Shown: piece after piece, positions 17,419 to 26,580 of the stretch
How positions within the stretch are numbered: position 1 is the first letter of the stretch
Layout of the letters: the number at the start of each line of letters is the position of its first letter
Assembly (NCBI GenBank): GCA_002413745.1
Contig: DHXP01000012.1
Span: 1-64,000, forward strand
DNA length: 64,000 nt
From: Flavobacterium sp. UBA5153
GTDB lineage: Bacteria > Bacteroidota > Bacteroidia > Flavobacteriales > Flavobacteriaceae
Direction of reading: 5' to 3'
Made by a program: the position numbers and the translations under genes
The notes under the pieces: generated by a model
Database searches by the model: none
What the model was told of the DNA's origin: nothing
The model's input: the letters and a program-made list of their open reading frames with translations, nothing else

Positions 17419-19467
17419 CAGTCGCAACATACTAGCGTTGACAGCCACAATTACCGTGCTGACCGACATCAGTGCGGCACCAATCGCAGGAGTGAGCAAT
17501 ATGTGCCATGCATAAAGTACACCGGCGGCCAAAGGCAATGCCACAATATTGTAACCTGTTGCCCATATCAGGTTTTGAATCATTTTGCGATGTGTAGCTT
17601 TCCCAAACAGGATCAGGTTCACAATATCTTTTGGATTACTGTTTACCAGAACAATGCCCGCTGTTTCTGCTGCAATATCACTTCCTGAACCTACCGCAAT
17701 GCCCACATCAGCCTGTGCCAGTGCCGGTGCGTCATTTACGCCATCGCCTGTCATAGCCACAAATTCGCCTTTACTTTGGAGTTCTTTTATCTTATCTAAT
17801 TTCTGATCGGGTAATACTTCGGCAATAAAACTATCCAAACCCAATTTATCACTTACACTTTTTGCTACTTTACTGTTATCGCCGGTTAGCAATATTGATT
17901 TAATGTGGTTTTCTTTTAAAGTCTTGATAGCTTCGGCTGATTCCGGTCGTAGCTCATCAGACAAAGCAATGTAACCTGCCAAATCATTATTGATGATTAC
18001 AAATACAACCGTTTCGGTATCATCGGCTTTGAAGTCATCGGGAACGGCTATCTTATTTTCTTTCAAATAGCCGGGACTAACTACCAGTACCTTTTTACCT
18101 TCCACGGTGGCTTCAATTCCTTTTCCGGTTATGGCTTTAAAGTTTTCTGTTGAAGGAATATCGACAGATAAGTCTTTTGCTTTTAGAAGAATACCAGTTG
18201 CAATAGGATGCTCTGATTGTTGCTCCAAGGCAGATGCTATCCGAATGATTTCATCTTCAGTAAGTTCACTTTTCAGGGAAACAATTTTTGATACTTCAAA
18301 TTTCCCAACAGTAAGGGTACCCGTTTTGTCGAATACGATGGTCGTGATTTTTCTTGAATTTTCAAATGCGATTCTGTTCTTGATCAGCAATCCGTTTTTT
18401 GCCGATATTGCTGTTGATTTGGCTACTACCAAGGGTATTGCCAATCCTAATGCATGAGGACAGCAAATAACGATCACGGTAATCATTCTTTCCAGAGCAA
18501 AGGCTAATGTTTGTCCTGTTAAATACCAATACAAAAATGTAGAGATACCCGCAACAATGGCAATAATGGTTAACCATTTAGCAGCCGTGTCAGCCAGTAA
18601 CTGAGTTTTGGATTTTGATTTTTGAGCAGCATCAACCAGCTTTACCAGCTGTGAGATATAAGAATCTTTCGAGGCATGGGTAACAGTCACTTTAATTGAT
18701 CCATTCCCGTTAATTGAACCGGCAATTACTTTTTGACCTTTTGTTTTCTTAACAGGCTTTGACTCTCCGGTAAGCATGGATTCATTCAGGTAGCTTTCCC
18801 CTTCCAGAATTATTCCATCGGCAGCAACTTTTTCACCTGGCTTGACAAGAATGATGTCGTTCTCTTTCAGCGTTTCAGTCTTTACATCATGCACCATATC
18901 CGGCATTACCATGTGGGCATCGGCTGGCATCAACTGAACCAGTAACTCTAATTCTTTTGATGCCCCAGCAACAGATTTCATTTCGATCCAATGTCCCAAA
19001 AGCATGATCAGGATTAGCGTGGCGAGTTCCCAGAAAAAATCCATGCCCTTCAGACCAAAAACAACGGCGGCACTGTAGGTATAAGCTGATGTTATGGCAA
19101 AGCCAATTAAAAACATCATGCCTGGCGTCTTTGTTTTTATTTCAGTAACCAATCCTTTAAAAAAGGGCCAACCACCGTAAATAAACACCACTGATGATAA
19201 GGCAAGTAAAATATACTTGGAACCTGTAAACTGCCAATCGACACCCATAAATTTCTGTATCATGGCTGATAACAGCATGATGGGAACAGTCAGAATAAGC
19301 ACCAGATAAAACCGCTTTTTAAAATCAGCAATCATCATGGCATGATGATTATGCCCTTCCATTCCCATTGATGGGTTGTCTTCGTGTTTCATGGAACCGT
19401 GGTCCATTTTTGAATGATCCATTTTTGCCATTTTTGCAGGCTCATCGGGTTGTTTTGGATGTTCCAT
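16465..19467 (-). CDS. copB: CopB-type copper/silver P1B ATPase with a 316-residue charged repeat tail
   Basis: 1000 residues from ATG 19467; a TTG 14 codons upstream lies inside the preceding remnant. Residues 1-46 are His/Met-rich (MDHSKMDHGSMKHED). The core has about eight membrane helices, the intramembrane CPH motif (336-338) that marks the CopB (P1B-3) group, TGES, phosphorylation motif DKTGTLT (380-386), the SEHP motif (419-422) and GDGVND (574-579). From residue 684 (DNA 17418) to the end the protein becomes a Lys/Glu/Pro/Ser repeat (units like PEAKDESQPEAK) holding two DUF2934-like motifs at 825-852 and 893-917 and ending in a His/Lys-rich stretch. The ATPase core exports Cu(II)/Cu(I) or Ag(I); normal CopB ends near residue 690. 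The tail is uninterrupted by stops over 950 bp. Confidence 0.85.
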   Translation of the reverse strand: MEHPKQPDEPAKMAKMDHSKMDHGSMKHEDNPSMGMEGHNHHAMMIADFKKRFYLVLILTVPIMLLSAMIQKFMGVDWQFTGSKYILLALSSVVFIYGGWPFFKGLVTEIKTKTPGMMFLIGFAITSAYTYSAAVVFGLKGMDFFWELATLILIMLLGHWIEMKSVAGASKELELLVQLMPADAHMVMPDMVHDVKTETLKENDIILVKPGEKVAADGIILEGESYLNESMLTGESKPVKKTKGQKVIAGSINGNGSIKVTVTHASKDSYISQLVKLVDAAQKSKSKTQLLADTAAKWLTIIAIVAGISTFLYWYLTGQTLAFALERMITVIVICCPHALGLAIPLVVAKSTAISAKNGLLIKNRIAFENSRKITTIVFDKTGTLTVGKFEVSKIVSLKSELTEDEIIRIASALEQQSEHPIATGILLKAKDLSVDIPSTENFKAITGKGIEATVEGKKVLVVSPGYLKENKIAVPDDFKADDTETVVFVIINNDLAGYIALSDELRPESAEAIKTLKENHIKSILLTGDNSKVAKSVSDKLGLDSFIAEVLPDQKLDKIKELQSKGEFVAMTGDGVNDAPALAQADVGIAVGSGSDIAAETAGIVLVNSNPKDIVNLILFGKATHRKMIQNLIWATGYNIVALPLAAGVLYAWHILLTPAIGAALMSVSTVIVAVNASMLRLKDEPKLNSKDEPRSNAEDENKDEAKDDSQPEAKDESQPEAKAEPQSEGKDEPMTQVKDDSEAKSESQQEDKSESETKEESMTEANAQVKPEAKAESKPETKDESQTEVKGEPDIKAEPITETKAVNKPEENTNIPSTVTLEIVKRVHEFYEELGREDVRAVMDMEKTEQEIPKPETKAEVQPETKSEHKVKDEPKPETKANTTSDSTPEIVTREHELYEKLGRGDVSAVQNMEIPKQENKGESKPKVKTEVKVESKVESKVEPKIKVKAELKHRDDTRHQPKDNAEHHTVAKSKPKPEVKSGHKQVVKVKPKPGSKK

Positions 19468-19481
19468 TTTTGATTTATGAA

Positions 19482-19740
19482 TTATAATTCTTCCTTGACT
19501 TCGCCACAAGTTGGCATTTTACTTCCCAAATATGGATTTTGAACAGTTTTACTGTCGCTGATCCAATAGGCTCCTTTGCTATCAAAAGCCATGGGGCAGA
19601 AGATCGCGAATAAATTACCTTGCTTTAATCCGAAACTTTAATGGTACAATACATGATTTCAGAAAGATGGCTGAAATAGGAACGTTTATTATCCAGTCCT
19701 TTGATGTGCCGCATTTCTTTCAGTTTAGCTTCGTACAATA
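19482..19740 (-). pseudogene. DUF3347 (copper-associated) C-terminal remnant, frameshifted
   Basis: In one frame the minus strand reads YEAKLKEMRHIKGLDNKRSY and FSHLSEIMYCTIKVS, then a one-base shift near 19638 continues GLKQGNLFAIFCPMAFDSKG, AYWISDSKTVQNPYLG and SKMPTCGEVKEEL to TAA at 19484-19482. CPMA, GAYW and NPY-G-x-M-x-x-CG are the DUF3347 hallmarks (periplasmic copper-binding neighbours of efflux systems). The N-terminus is absent: it runs straight into the DUF302 frame. Stop to the copper ATPase ATG is 14 bp. Confidence 0.65.
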
Positions 19741-19983
19741 ATTGGTGGTTTTTCCAGGCTTTAAGCCTTTGTCTTCAAGTTGTAGGGCTTTGTATGCGAA
19801 AGTCGGATTGCAGGCGCCAAGAATTTTATAATTATAAAAATCAACCTCCAATTTTTTCTTTAAGGTGGCTTTTAAGTCAATTTCTGTCAATATGCCAAAC
19901 CCTTCCGTTTTGAGAGCATCTGTAACTTTTTGAATGACGTTTTCAAAGCTGCCTCCAATTGTTTTACTAAAATAGTATTCCAT
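19720..19983 (-). pseudogene. Truncated DUF302 gene fused to the DUF3347 remnant
   Basis: From ATG 19983 the product MEYYFSKTIGGSFENVIQKV to CNPTFAYKALQLEDK closely parallels the intact DUF302 protein at 4038-4424 up to residue 72, then changes to an unrelated GLKPGKTTNYCTKLN and stops. The second half of the domain, including the conserved MLPCS cysteine, is lost. The break around 19745-19765 is the junction with DUF3347 sequence read in another frame. Probably non-functional, yet it still stands between a well-formed promoter and copB and may serve as its leader. Confidence 0.7.
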
Positions 19984-20130
19984 GTTCGTTTTTTTAAATC
20001 AAACCTACTTGTAATATTTTTAGCCTAATTATTAGGATTTTGATAGGAAGTATATTTATCTCCTTTACTTTGATTGAAGTTACTATTGTTGTTTCTCTAG
20101 AACATAAATTAGCACTAATTTATCACAATG

Positions 20131-20197
20131 TAAAAGTAGACTCTCATAACACGAAAAGTGTTACACAAATTTAGGGATAAGTTATATAATTCGCACA
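20131..20197 (-). promoter_or_regulatory. Shared 39-bp activator-type element plus -7 box (copy A)
   Basis: Minus-strand element at 20197-20159: TGTGCGAATTATATAAC, fourteen bases ending CTAAATT, then TGTGTAACA. A 20-base gap is followed by TACTTTTA (20138-20131). The leader to the DUF302 remnant ATG (19983) is long, about 140 nt. It would drive the DUF302'/DUF3347'/copB transcript. Confidence 0.6.
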
Positions 20198-20502
20198 TTT
20201 TCAACTATTTAAATTGAGAGTAAAAAGCGTATGGTTTTGCAGAAATGCTTAATTGAAGACAGTGGGTGATGGGGTAAAATAAAATAGGAAACACGCTAAA
20301 CTTAAAACTAGAAAAGTTACGTTTCCCTTTCTGTTTTTATAGAAGGCATTCCGTTTTAGATTACAAAAAAAATTGAAGAATTTTGGAACCAGAAAAATAA
20401 TTTTAAAAATGTTGCTTAACTAATAGTACGGGTTTTATTTACATACCCTATTCAGGTTTCATAGTTTTTAGCAATGTTTGTAAATCTTTTTCTCCGCTCA
20501 TT
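20198..20502. other. Intergenic gap, no gene seen
   Basis: About 300 bases of AT-rich sequence between the copB promoter and the DUF389 stop codon. I see no supported ORF, RNA or repeat. It marks the right border of the stress island, where dense minus-strand accessory genes give way to ordinary chromosome. Confidence 0.4.
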
Positions 20503-21801
20503 TTAGTTTTGCTTATAAATTTCGATTTTGTTTTTCGATAGTCTTTGTTGCAACCACAAAGTCAGTTTTTGTTTTGAAGCTTCGGGAAGGTCTTTTTTGC
20601 TTTGGTAAACCAGAACGGGAACTGTTTTTAAACTATCGGTGTTTTTATTGAAAGTGTGATTGGAAATGGATAGATTCTCGATTTCCGGGAATATTATTTT
20701 GGCTTCGGACAGTAGTGCTTTGTTGTCGTATTGGTTAGCTAATATATTTTGTTCTAAATTGGCTATTTTCAAGTCTTTTTCATTTATTCCGGTCTTTCCA
20801 ATGTTGATCTCGTTCAGGATGTATTTTTTCAAATCGGTTGTGTCCTGCCTGATTTGTAATATGGTATTAGCAATTTTATACTCGTTCAATTTTTGGTTGA
20901 GGGTCTTAATTTCAGGATCGGCAAATTTTTTGGTCAGAAAACCAAGCACTAATATTTTGGGATTGGTATTAAAAGTAATCTTCTTGTACAGGAGCGTATA
21001 TCCTTTATTTGAAAATTCATTGTTGATAAAGAGTTCGATTTTTTGATTGTATTTTTTTTCGTCGACAAGTTTATAGGCAAAATAAGTACTGGGCAACAGT
21101 AATGCTAGAATTAAAGTCGTTATCACGTACTTTACTTGTTTTTCGTGTCTTTCATCTATTTGTTTTGTTGGAGGATATTTTAAATATTTGACTATAAAAA
21201 AGGTGGCGATACATATAAAAACACAGTTGATGGTGTATAAAAATATTGCTCCAAGAAAGAATTTAAAATTGCCTATCGCCAGTCCGTATCCCGCGGTGCA
21301 TAAAGGAGGCATCAAGGCGGTGGCAATGGCGACTCCGGGAATTGGATTCCCTTTTTCGACTCTGGTTATGGCAATAACTCCAACAAGTCCACCAAAAAAA
21401 GCAATTAAAATATCATAAATGTTTGGTGAAGTTCTGGACAATAACTCGGATTGTGTTTCCTTGAACGGACTCAAAAAGAAATAAATTGCAGATACCAACA
21501 AACCTACCACGGTTGCTATTGCAAGGTTTTTGAGCGCTTTTTTTAATAGGTCAAAATCAAAGATGCCTAAACTAAAACCAGCTCCCACGATTGGCCCCAT
21601 CAAAGGAGAAATAAGCATGGCACCAATAACTACTGCGGTCGAATTCATGTTTAATCCAACGGAAGCGATTACTATGGCACAAGCCAAAATCCATAAATTA
21701 GAACCCCTGAACGAGATATTGGATTTTACGTTTTCCAATACTTTTTTCTTGTCTTCTTCTCCGGTGTGAAGGTCTAAAAAGTTTACTATTTTATTCGTCA
21801 T
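20503..21801 (-). CDS. DUF389-family membrane protein
   Basis: 432 residues from ATG 21801 (MTNKIVNFLDLH); a TTG 14 codons upstream is less likely. Five to seven hydrophobic helices in residues 40-250 include the family core SNLWILACAIVIASVGLNMN, STAVVIGAMLISPLMGPIVG and GVAIATALMPPLCTAGYGLA. The C-terminal 180 residues are soluble. DUF389 proteins are inner-membrane proteins of unknown transport or signalling role. A perfect minus-strand -7 box TAAATTTG lies at 21892-21885, giving a leader near 78 nt. Monocistronic as far as visible. Confidence 0.8.
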   Translation of the reverse strand: MTNKIVNFLDLHTGEEDKKKVLENVKSNISFRGSNLWILACAIVIASVGLNMNSTAVVIGAMLISPLMGPIVGAGFSLGIFDFDLLKKALKNLAIATVVGLLVSAIYFFLSPFKETQSELLSRTSPNIYDILIAFFGGLVGVIAITRVEKGNPIPGVAIATALMPPLCTAGYGLAIGNFKFFLGAIFLYTINCVFICIATFFIVKYLKYPPTKQIDERHEKQVKYVITTLILALLLPSTYFAYKLVDEKKYNQKIELFINNEFSNKGYTLLYKKITFNTNPKILVLGFLTKKFADPEIKTLNQKLNEYKIANTILQIRQDTTDLKKYILNEINIGKTGINEKDLKIANLEQNILANQYDNKALLSEAKIIFPEIENLSISNHTFNKNTDSLKTVPVLVYQSKKDLPEASKQKLTLWLQQRLSKNKIEIYKQN

Positions 21802-22154
21802 TGCTTTTAATTGATTCTGATTTAATATTTGTTTTAAACCCAAAAACCCAATAATTCCAAAGATTAGTATTGCAATTAGTACTACAAATTTAGCGTTATT
21901 TATTTCCGTTTAGATGAGGAATGTCAACAAATAATGGAAGAATGATTAAAGCCCCATAGAGACGATAGGTACATTTTTTTAAAATTTAATCGGACAACAA
22001 TGAATATTTAGGATGATAATCATAAAAAAGGGCGATTTGTTTCAGTTTGTAAATAGTTCTAATCGTATGTGAATCACCAATTTAGAATATCTAAAAATTT
22101 AACTTTGAGTATGATTTTTAGTGAAATTATTTAGGTAAAACTTCGCAATTTTAA
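21802..22154. other. Intergenic gap carrying the DUF389 promoter
   Basis: It holds the -7 box TAAATTTG (21892-21885, minus). Otherwise AT-rich with no gene or structured RNA that I can support. Confidence 0.4.
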
Positions 22155-23960
22155 TTACATCAACATTTCCTTCTCCGATTTTATCGTCACAATTTCAGGG
22201 TTCATCAATGTGTCGCTGATAGATAGATGTTTTGGTAATTCATATTTGAAGAAGAATTTCATTGTTTCAATCTTGCTTTCATAAAAAACGGTGCTTTGGT
22301 TTGATGTATCACCGGTTTTCAAGGCTTTCTGTGCAATGGTTGCCTGTTTTAGCCATTGCCAAGCGATGGTAATTATTCCAGAAAGTTCCATAAACACGGT
22401 GGCATCGGCCAAATATCTTTCAATTTCTCCTTGTTTTGCAAATTGTTGCAAATGATTTAAGGTGGTTTTATAAGTCTCCATTGCCAAAGCCAATTTCTCG
22501 GCATAAGGAATTAGTTCATCTAATTCTTTTGCCAAATGAATGGCTTGCATTATTTCGCCTATTAGTAACTGGAACGCTTTTCCGTTTTGCATTGGTATTT
22601 TTCTCCCCAAAAGATCAAGTGACTGGATACCGGAAGTTCCTTCATAAATAGACATAATTCGAATGTCACGGTAGTATTGCTGCAAGTCAAAATCCATTGT
22701 AAAACCATAACCACCCAAAACCTGCAAGGCATTACTCACCGATGTAATCCCCGCATCCGAGGGATAGGTTTTTACAATTGGCGTTAAAATTTCCAAGAGT
22801 AAATACATTTTTTCTCTTTCTTCTCCTTCGGTTACTTTCTCCAAGTCAAAATATTTCAAACATTCATAGATAAGGCTCAAAGAACCTTCCACAATTGCTT
22901 TTTGTTGCATCAATAATCGGCGAACATCTGCGTGGTTGATGATTAATATTTGTTCTTGTGCCAAGTCTTTACTGGCAATGGGCCTGCCTTGCGGTCTTTC
23001 ATTGGCATAATGCAAAGAAGCATAATAAGCCGCCGAAGCAACTGCCGCCGCCGTTTGTCCAACAGCAATTCGGGCGGAATTCATCATTTGAAACATATAC
23101 GACAAGCCTTTATTCGCTTCGCCAACAAGAAAACCCTTGGTAATTCCGCTTTCGCCAAAAATCAAATGCGTGGTGGCATAACCGCGTTGCCCCATTTTTT
23201 GAAAATCTCCGGCACACACAACGTGGTTGTATTGCAATTCTCCATTCACTGGGACAAATTTTGGAACAACAAATAATGAAATGCCCTTCGTTCCCGCTGG
23301 CGCACCTTTTATTCTGGCCAATGTAAGATGGACAAAATTGTCGCAGGCTTCGTGTTCTCCGCCAGAAATAAATATTTTCTGCCCGACAATTTCATAATAA
23401 TCATTTTCGGTTGGGTTGGCGGCAGTAGTAATATCCGACAGGGAACTTCCCGCTTGTGGTTCGGTAAGCGCCATTGTTCCTTGCCATTTTCCTGCTATCA
23501 TATTGGGCACATAGGCTTCATTCAGTGATTTGTCGCCAAAAGTTTCTATGAGTTCTAATGCGCCGGTGGAAAGACCAATATAACCTTGGGCACTACTATT
23601 TGCGGCTTCAAAAATAAGATGTCCCGCCGAATATAAGGTAAAAGGCAATTGCATTCCGCCCTGTTCTAATTCGGTTGTGGCGCTGAACCATCCCGCATCG
23701 GCAACGGCCTTAAAAACATTTTTCAATTGCGGATGCGAATGGATTTTCCCATCTTTAAACACCACGGGTTTTTCATCCATTTCTTTAAAAAAAGGAAACA
23801 TTTCTTTGTCGGCAATATCTTTTGCGGCATTGATAATCAAGTTTATTTCTTCGATGCCACTAATGTGTTCATAGCGTTTATAACCCAATAAATCTTGAAT
23901 TTTATGCACTTCGTATAAAAGAAAACGAAGGTTATCCATACTTATGTATTGCTTTGTCAT
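22155..23960 (-). CDS. Acyl-CoA dehydrogenase (long C-terminal form)
   Basis: 601 residues. The central FAD signature MALTEPQAGSSLSDI and the second motif NSARIAVGQTAAAVASAAY are present; the catalytic base Glu lies in IYEGTSGIQSLDLLGRKI. An extra C-terminal helical domain of about 140 residues matches the large AidB/DmdC-like acyl-CoA dehydrogenases rather than 380-residue forms. It introduces the alpha-beta double bond in fatty acyl-CoA, passing electrons to ETF. It is 70 bp upstream-adjacent to an SDR gene on the same strand, so both may act in acyl-CoA metabolism. Confidence 0.88.
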   Translation of the reverse strand: MTKQYISMDNLRFLLYEVHKIQDLLGYKRYEHISGIEEINLIINAAKDIADKEMFPFFKEMDEKPVVFKDGKIHSHPQLKNVFKAVADAGWFSATTELEQGGMQLPFTLYSAGHLIFEAANSSAQGYIGLSTGALELIETFGDKSLNEAYVPNMIAGKWQGTMALTEPQAGSSLSDITTAANPTENDYYEIVGQKIFISGGEHEACDNFVHLTLARIKGAPAGTKGISLFVVPKFVPVNGELQYNHVVCAGDFQKMGQRGYATTHLIFGESGITKGFLVGEANKGLSYMFQMMNSARIAVGQTAAAVASAAYYASLHYANERPQGRPIASKDLAQEQILIINHADVRRLLMQQKAIVEGSLSLIYECLKYFDLEKVTEGEEREKMYLLLEILTPIVKTYPSDAGITSVSNALQVLGGYGFTMDFDLQQYYRDIRIMSIYEGTSGIQSLDLLGRKIPMQNGKAFQLLIGEIMQAIHLAKELDELIPYAEKLALAMETYKTTLNHLQQFAKQGEIERYLADATVFMELSGIITIAWQWLKQATIAQKALKTGDTSNQSTVFYESKIETMKFFFKYELPKHLSISDTLMNPEIVTIKSEKEMLM

Positions 23961-24030
23961 AACTTTTTTTGAATTTATGGGTTACTAAAATAATGTTTAA
24001 TCTATGTGTTTAGCTTGTTTAGCATTTCTG

Positions 24031-24798
24031 TTAAATGGTATAACCGCCGTCGGCAGTGATTACGGAACCGGTACAAAATGACGATGAATCCGAAGCCAGA
24101 AATAAAGCCAAACCTGCAATATCAAACGGTTCGGCTAATTGTGGCAACGACTGTTTTGATAACACGTGTTTCAAAATCTTTTCGTTTTCTATTAATGCCT
24201 GACTGAATTTTGTGTTGATTAATCCCGGACAAATGACATTGGCTCTTATGGAATCTTTACCCCATTCTTTTGCCAAAACTTTTGTGAGCGCAATTAAAGT
24301 GGCTTTGCTAATGCTGTATAATCCCAAACCTAATCCGGGAGTAATTCCTTCGATGCTACTAATGTTGATTATGGAACCGGCTCCTCTTTGTTTCATAAGC
24401 GGATAAGCCAATTTGCACAATTCTAAAGGGCCTTTTACATTGACTGCCATTATTTTGTCGAATGTTGAAATGTCAGTTTCTATTATTGGACCAAAACTTG
24501 GATTGATGGCGGCATTATTTACCACAATATCAATTCCTCCAAAATGTTCTACAGTTTTATTTACCAATTTTTTTATTTGGATAAAATCGCCCATATTTGC
24601 AGCAATCCCAATGGCTTCAATGCCTTCGTCCAAAAACTCTCTTACTACTTCGTCTACTGCTTCCTGCTTGCGACTGACAATCACGATTTTTGCGCCTTGT
24701 TGGCCCAATGCTAATGCGATGGCTTTACCAATTCCTTTGCTGGCGCCAGTTATGATAGCGACTTTATTGTCGAGACGAAATTTGTCAGAGATAGACAT
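24031..24798 (-). CDS. Short-chain dehydrogenase/reductase
   Basis: 255 residues of classical SDR: cofactor loop GASKGIG (18-24), NNAA (95-98), catalytic Ser in NISSIEG, and Y161-x-x-x-K165 in YSISKAT; the C-terminus ends FCTGSVITADGGYTI. The Arg after the second strand (VSRKQEAV) suggests NADPH preference. Located directly upstream of the acyl-CoA dehydrogenase on the same strand, so a 3-hydroxyacyl or 3-oxoacyl substrate is plausible but unproven. Confidence 0.85.
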   Translation of the reverse strand: MSISDKFRLDNKVAIITGASKGIGKAIALALGQQGAKIVIVSRKQEAVDEVVREFLDEGIEAIGIAANMGDFIQIKKLVNKTVEHFGGIDIVVNNAAINPSFGPIIETDISTFDKIMAVNVKGPLELCKLAYPLMKQRGAGSIINISSIEGITPGLGLGLYSISKATLIALTKVLAKEWGKDSIRANVICPGLINTKFSQALIENEKILKHVLSKQSLPQLAEPFDIAGLALFLASDSSSFCTGSVITADGGYTI

Positions 24799-24998
24799 AG
24801 ATAGTTTTTGATAAAGTTATGTAAATAAATAATACTATTTAAAATCAAGTTTGCATTATAAGAAAATTATACTTTCAATGAAAAGGTATTGTTGTGAATA
24901 AGTTTAATAACACATTGATTCAACTGTTTATTTGAGGTTTTGGTATGTTGGTTATAAAAATGGAATTTTGTATTAACTTTAGAATCAATTTTGTTGAA

Positions 24999-25913
24999 AT
25001 GAAAAAAAATGTACTAATAAGCGGAGGAACGGGATTTGTTGGAAAGAATTTGACTGATTTGTTGGTCAAAAAAGGATATTCTGTTTCAATTTTAAGTCGA
25101 AATCTGAAACAAAACACGGAAGATATCACCTATTATAAATGGGATATTTCCAATCATTATATTGATGAAAATGCCGTTTTGAATGCGGATTTCATCATTC
25201 ATCTTGCTGGTGAAAACATTGCCGAAAAAAGATGGACAGCAAAACGGAAAACGGAAATTATTGAAAGTAGAGAACAATCTATTCAGTTAATTTATAACGT
25301 TTTGAAAAAAAACAATAAAAAATTGGAAGTCTTTATTTCGGCTTCAGGAATTGGGATTTATGGTGCAGTGAATGGTTCAGCAATTTGTACCGAAGAAACG
25401 CTTCCAGCCAATGATTTTTTGGGAATAACTTGCCAAAAATGGGAAGCAGCAGCTGATACTATAGAAAGTTTAGGCATTCGGACTGTTAAAATCAGGACGG
25501 GTTTGGTATTAGGAAAAGAGGATGGATTTTTAAATAAACTGACGCCTATTTTTAAATTGAAGCTGGGTTCAGCATTAGGTTCAGGCAAGCAATATATGCC
25601 TTGGATTCACATTAATGATTTGTGTGCTATTTATCTTGAAGCTTTAAGCAACACAAAAATGAAAGGGGCTTACAATGCCGCAATTGCTGATGATATAACC
25701 AATTCAATTTTTTCTGAAACGCTAGCTAAAATTTATGGTTATTCTATTTGGTTGCCTAATGTTCCTGCTTTTTTGATAAAAATTGCAATGGGAGAAATGT
25801 CCAAAATTATACTCACAGGCAGGAGAGTTTCTTCTGAAAAGGTTGAAAAATTAGGATTCAAATTCCAATTTAAAAGTTTGGAATTGGCGCTTAGGGATTG
25901 TTTGGAAAAATAA
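24999..25913 (+). CDS. TIGR01777-type NAD-dependent epimerase (SDR39U1-like)
   Basis: 304 residues from ATG 24999, chosen because MKKNVLISGGTGFVGKNLTD is the Rossmann start. Atypical-SDR features: HLAGENIAEKRWTAKRK, then SASGIGIYG with the active-site Tyr, and MPWIHINDLCAIYLEAL near 220. The C-terminal LTGRRVSSEKVEKLGFKFQF is diagnostic for the TIGR01777 family. Physiological substrate unknown; often annotated as cell-division-related or epimerase. A TAACTTTA -7-like box occurs near 24973. Convergent with the YceI gene, two bases apart. Confidence 0.85.
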   Translation: MKKNVLISGGTGFVGKNLTDLLVKKGYSVSILSRNLKQNTEDITYYKWDISNHYIDENAVLNADFIIHLAGENIAEKRWTAKRKTEIIESREQSIQLIYNVLKKNNKKLEVFISASGIGIYGAVNGSAICTEETLPANDFLGITCQKWEAAADTIESLGIRTVKIRTGLVLGKEDGFLNKLTPIFKLKLGSALGSGKQYMPWIHINDLCAIYLEALSNTKMKGAYNAAIADDITNSIFSETLAKIYGYSIWLPNVPAFLIKIAMGEMSKIILTGRRVSSEKVEKLGFKFQFKSLELALRDCLEK

Positions 25914-25915
25914 GT

Positions 25916-26455
25916 TTATTTCACAAAAAATTCCGTCTTCACATTCACTGTTTCTGCCACTTTCATGCTTAATACTTTTGGGACTTCAATATTAAAATCT
26001 TTTATATTGATATCAAAATTCGAAATAATTTCCAAGCCATCCTCTACTTTTCTAAGGAAAACAATAGTTGTGATTTCTTTTGATTTCCCGTGTATTTCCA
26101 GTTTGCCTTTCATTTTAAATTCTTTGGGAGAGGTTCCAATAATGTTCCAATTAAAACCCAAAATTCTACCCTTGAAAGTAGCTTTTGGATAATGATCACT
26201 TTCCAAATAATATTCATTGAAATGGTCTTCCATTATAGCGATTTTAAAATGAAAATCTTTGATTAAGGATAAACTGTAAATTTCTCCAGTTTTTATATTT
26301 AAGACACATTGAGCTGTTTCGTTTGAAGCTTTAACTTCTTCAAATAAAGGAACAGAGGCCTCGAAATTTATGATCCCTTTATCGGTAATCATTTCTTTTT
26401 GGGCAATAATAATATTCGAAATTGACAACAGCAGTAACAGTGTAATTTTTTTCAT
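25916..26455 (-). CDS. YceI-family periplasmic lipid-binding-like protein
   Basis: 179 residues with a signal peptide MKKITLLLLLSISNIIIAQK. The body is a YceI beta-barrel: ITDKGIINFEASVPLFEEV, DHFNEYYLESDHYPKATFKG, and GKLEIHGKSKEITTIVF. The family binds polyisoprenoids or other amphiphiles in the periplasm. It stands alone; the stop is 2 bp from the convergent epimerase stop and no terminator separates them. Confidence 0.82.
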   Translation of the reverse strand: MKKITLLLLLSISNIIIAQKEMITDKGIINFEASVPLFEEVKASNETAQCVLNIKTGEIYSLSLIKDFHFKIAIMEDHFNEYYLESDHYPKATFKGRILGFNWNIIGTSPKEFKMKGKLEIHGKSKEITTIVFLRKVEDGLEIISNFDINIKDFNIEVPKVLSMKVAETVNVKTEFFVK

Positions 26456-26580
26456 ATTGAAGTATGAATTGAATTATTTAAAGTTACGCTATTTTTTAGA
26501 CAATTCTATAAAAATTGTAGGAAAAATTTGCCTGATACAAAAAGGAGAGCCTAATTCATTTATAATGGATCGAATAAATT

